From NCBI RefSeq assembly GCF_010667655.1, contig NZ_WHZU01000003.1:31533-95532 (forward strand): 64,000 nt of DNA, written 5' to 3'. The stretch comes from Bifidobacterium saimiriisciurei. GTDB lineage: Bacteria > Actinomycetota > Actinomycetes > Actinomycetales > Bifidobacteriaceae. The first letter of the stretch is position 1; every line of letters starts with the position of its first letter. The position numbers were made by a program, and so were the translations under genes. The notes under the pieces were generated by a model. It saw only the letters and a program-made list of their open reading frames with translations. It made no database searches and was not told the origin of the DNA. This document shows positions 62,304-64,000 of this stretch, in pieces.

Positions 62304-62454
62304 CGAGTATACGGATATATGAGTATATGGATATCTCGCCATTCGTGCGGCAGGGGTTGCGTCGTGTTTTCGCCATGCTTTGCGACACGCCGAAGAAAGC
62401 ACTGCGAATACTTGGTTGTTATCCCTCACATATCTAACGAGAATCGAAGAGTAC

Positions 62455-62520
62455 ACCGGTTTAGTTGACCGGTAAACAATAACGTCGTATAGTACTTATC
62501 AACCGGTTTACGAAACCGGT
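62455..62520 (+). promoter_or_regulatory. Permease promoter with two ACCGGT operators
   Basis: TTGACC (62465-62470) and TATAGT (62488-62493) are 17 bp apart. Operator 1, ACCGGT-N7-ACCGGT (62455-62473), covers the -35. Operator 2, ACCGGTTT-ACG-AAACCGGT (62502-62520), is a perfect 8+3+8 dyad at the expected transcription start. Their centres are 47 bp apart. This is the classic layout for LacI-type repression, and the motif is shared with the kdgK-kdgR region. Confidence 0.82.
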
Positions 62521-62621
62521 ACACACAACATCGTTTCGGTATAGTATCTGCCAGCGGACAACGTCGATTCCCCTCGCGAATCGTCCGACGTTCGAAAGAA
62601 CACAGCTCAAGGAGGAGCGCC

Positions 62622-63947
62622 ATGATTATCTGGGTGATGGCCGCATTGCTCATTCTCTCCTTCGCCGTCTTCGCGGTCTACGCGATGAAGGGCGGCAACC
62701 TCACCATCGGATTCTTCGTGCAGACCATCGTCTGGCTGCTCATCTACTTCCTCGGCGTGGCGTTCGGAGTCGGCAAGCCGTTCGACTTCGTGGAGGACAT
62801 CTTCGCCCAGCCGGCACTGACCTACGGTCCGACGATCATCCAGATCGTCTGCGGCGCATGGTTCGGCCGCGTGCTCGTCGACACCGGCATCGCCGCCTCC
62901 ATCTCCTACCGCACCGCCAAGGTCGGCGAGAAGAACCCCGTGCTCGCCACCATCTGCATGGCCGCCGTCACCTGCCTCATCTTCACCAGCGCCTACGGCG
63001 TCGGCTCCGCCATCGCCATCGGCGTCATCCTCTTCCCGATCCTGGGCCGCCTCGGCGTCCCCAAGCGCGTGGCCGTCCCCGTGTTCACCCTCTCGATCGG
63101 CGCCGCAATGTGGGTCAACAGCGTGCTGTTCGTGCAGTTCGCCGCCTTCTACCAGGACTACAAGTCCCCCGACGGCTCCGTGGTCGAATGGGGCACCCAC
63201 TACCTGCGCTTCGGCATCGCCGCCCTGCTCGTGCAGATGCTCGGCGTCATCATCTTCATCCTCATCAACTCCAAGGCCATCAAGAACGGCACCCCGTACG
63301 AGGTCGGTGACCCCGACGAGCAGCCGACGGACATCCCCGACGTGCCCGTATGGACCTACATCATGCCGATCGTTCCCGTGGCCCTGTGCATCATCCTGCA
63401 GTGGAACGCCGTGCCCGCGCTCATGCTCGCCACCATCCTCACCTTCGCGTTCACCGGCCACATGAAGTCCATCAAGGAATTCGGCGCCATGCTGAACTCC
63501 ACCGCCAAGACCGCCATCGGCGACATCGGCCCGCTCATCATCATGTTGCTCGTGCTGCGCTTCTTCCAGGAGATCGCCGTCACCGTGATGAAGGACTTCG
63601 GCCCGATCCTCACCCCGCTCATCCCGAACAGCACGTTCATCCTCGGCCTCGCGTTCTGCATCCTCGCCCCGCTGGCCCTGTTCCGCGGCCCGCTGGAACT
63701 CTACGGCGCCGGCTCGGCCGTCATCAGCATCTTCATGGCGACCGGCATGTTCAACGCCTGGTTCCTCTTCGCCCTGCTCGTGGTCCCGTCGATGACCTGC
63801 ATCTCCTCCTGCATCACCCAGTCGTGGAACACCTGGTCGGTCGGCTACACCGGCCTCGAACCGAAGACCTTCCTCAAGAACGGCGTTCCCGTCTACTGGG
63901 CCTGCACCTTCCCCATCATGGGCCTCGCCGGTCTGCTGCTGTTCTGA
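62622..63947 (+). CDS. Multi-helix organic-anion permease, probable uronate/KDG or gluconate transporter
   Basis: A 441-residue, about 12-helix carrier of the GntP/ion-transporter superfamily type. Internal features include ALTYGPTIIQIVCGAWFGRVLV, FTSAYGVGSAIAIGVILFPI and the C-terminal GPLELYGAGSAVISIFMATG, with a long central cytoplasmic loop (about 225-245). The precise family is not certain. Co-regulation with kdgK points to a sugar acid. ATG 62622 has AAGGAGGAGCGCC upstream. The ORF ends 53 bp from the window edge with no visible downstream gene. Confidence 0.75.
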   Translation: MIIWVMAALLILSFAVFAVYAMKGGNLTIGFFVQTIVWLLIYFLGVAFGVGKPFDFVEDIFAQPALTYGPTIIQIVCGAWFGRVLVDTGIAASISYRTAKVGEKNPVLATICMAAVTCLIFTSAYGVGSAIAIGVILFPILGRLGVPKRVAVPVFTLSIGAAMWVNSVLFVQFAAFYQDYKSPDGSVVEWGTHYLRFGIAALLVQMLGVIIFILINSKAIKNGTPYEVGDPDEQPTDIPDVPVWTYIMPIVPVALCIILQWNAVPALMLATILTFAFTGHMKSIKEFGAMLNSTAKTAIGDIGPLIIMLLVLRFFQEIAVTVMKDFGPILTPLIPNSTFILGLAFCILAPLALFRGPLELYGAGSAVISIFMATGMFNAWFLFALLVVPSMTCISSCITQSWNTWSVGYTGLEPKTFLKNGVPVYWACTFPIMGLAGLLLF

Positions 63948-64000
63948 CCTTCACCTCTGACCTCCACCTCCGTGTGGGCGGCCGGCCCCTTCCCCGGCCG

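Larger units (their letters stand above)
61740..62621. other. 882-bp non-coding region: 53-bp array plus permease promoter
   Basis: No gene is supported. The left two-thirds is the 53-bp array (61774-62303) with a decayed copy to about 62352; the right end carries the permease promoter and operators. Frames that run through the array change reading phase with each unit and contain repeat-derived peptides only. Confidence 0.75.

Overview
The window is a GC-rich bacterial chromosome segment that reads as Bifidobacterium (Actinomycetota). The evidence is the FdxC-type 7Fe ferredoxin next to DapC, a SepX/GlpR-like divisome protein beside RimJ and 5-formyl-THF cyclo-ligase, a class Ib ribonucleotide reductase under NrdR boxes, an actinobacterial-type MalQ, GPH-type sugar symporters paired with LacI regulators, and two bifidobacterial-looking GC hairpin repeats. 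The species cannot be fixed from sequence alone. A genuine beta-glucuronidase plus uronate catabolism narrows it to a glucuronide-using bifidobacterium.

Layout. 1-9.7 kb is housekeeping: rplM-rpsI (rpsI cut by the left edge), an orphan vsr, malQ, a helical-repeat protein, yigZ, a hydroxyacid dehydrogenase, a CapA-like protein, tRNA-Ser and dinB. 9.9-13.2 kb holds a uronate block: GPH transporter and glucuronate isomerase uxaC. 13.2-19.3 kb has a HIT protein, dapC-fdxC, an amino-acid permease, murB, rpmG and tRNA-Met/Thr/Tyr. 19.4-24 kb carries nrdI-nrdE-nrdF, with a 108-nt hairpin element wedged between nrdE and nrdF. 24.2-32 kb has lemA with a DUF2207-type lipoprotein, groES under a perfect CIRCE, sepX, rimJ, the cyclo-ligase, an FmdB zinc ribbon and a SAF-domain protein.

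32-37.2 kb is an unusual three-gene operon on the minus strand. It runs from an FHA protein with a variant leucine-rich-repeat tail, to a 1,211-residue helicase-nuclease homologue in which the helicase ATPase motifs and the nuclease residues are all degenerate, to a 75-residue basic/acidic protein. Then follow a MATE pump, rplJ-rplL with an L10 leader, and an SPFH protein with a ribbon-helix-helix protein.

41.8-64 kb is a carbohydrate island: GH3, GH2 beta-glucuronidase (catalytic Glu pair plus the N-x-K glucuronate motif), a GPH symporter, a second GH2, two LacI regulators, EamA and MATE transporters, a third GPH symporter with an unknown 144-residue protein, KDPG aldolase, KDG kinase, a KdgR-like LacI regulator and a permease. 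Together with uxaC this gives glucuronide cleavage, uronate isomerisation and the last two Ashwell (KDG to pyruvate plus glyceraldehyde-3-P) steps. Mannonate oxidoreductase and dehydratase are not in the window. Three separate sets of shared cis-elements tie these loci into regulons.

The most striking non-coding signal lies at about 61,770-62,303. Ten imperfect tandem copies with a nearly invariant 53-bp period can each fold into a hairpin, and some stems show compensatory base changes. The array sits between the KdgR-like gene and the permease. It does not look like CRISPR, an insertion sequence or a coding repeat.
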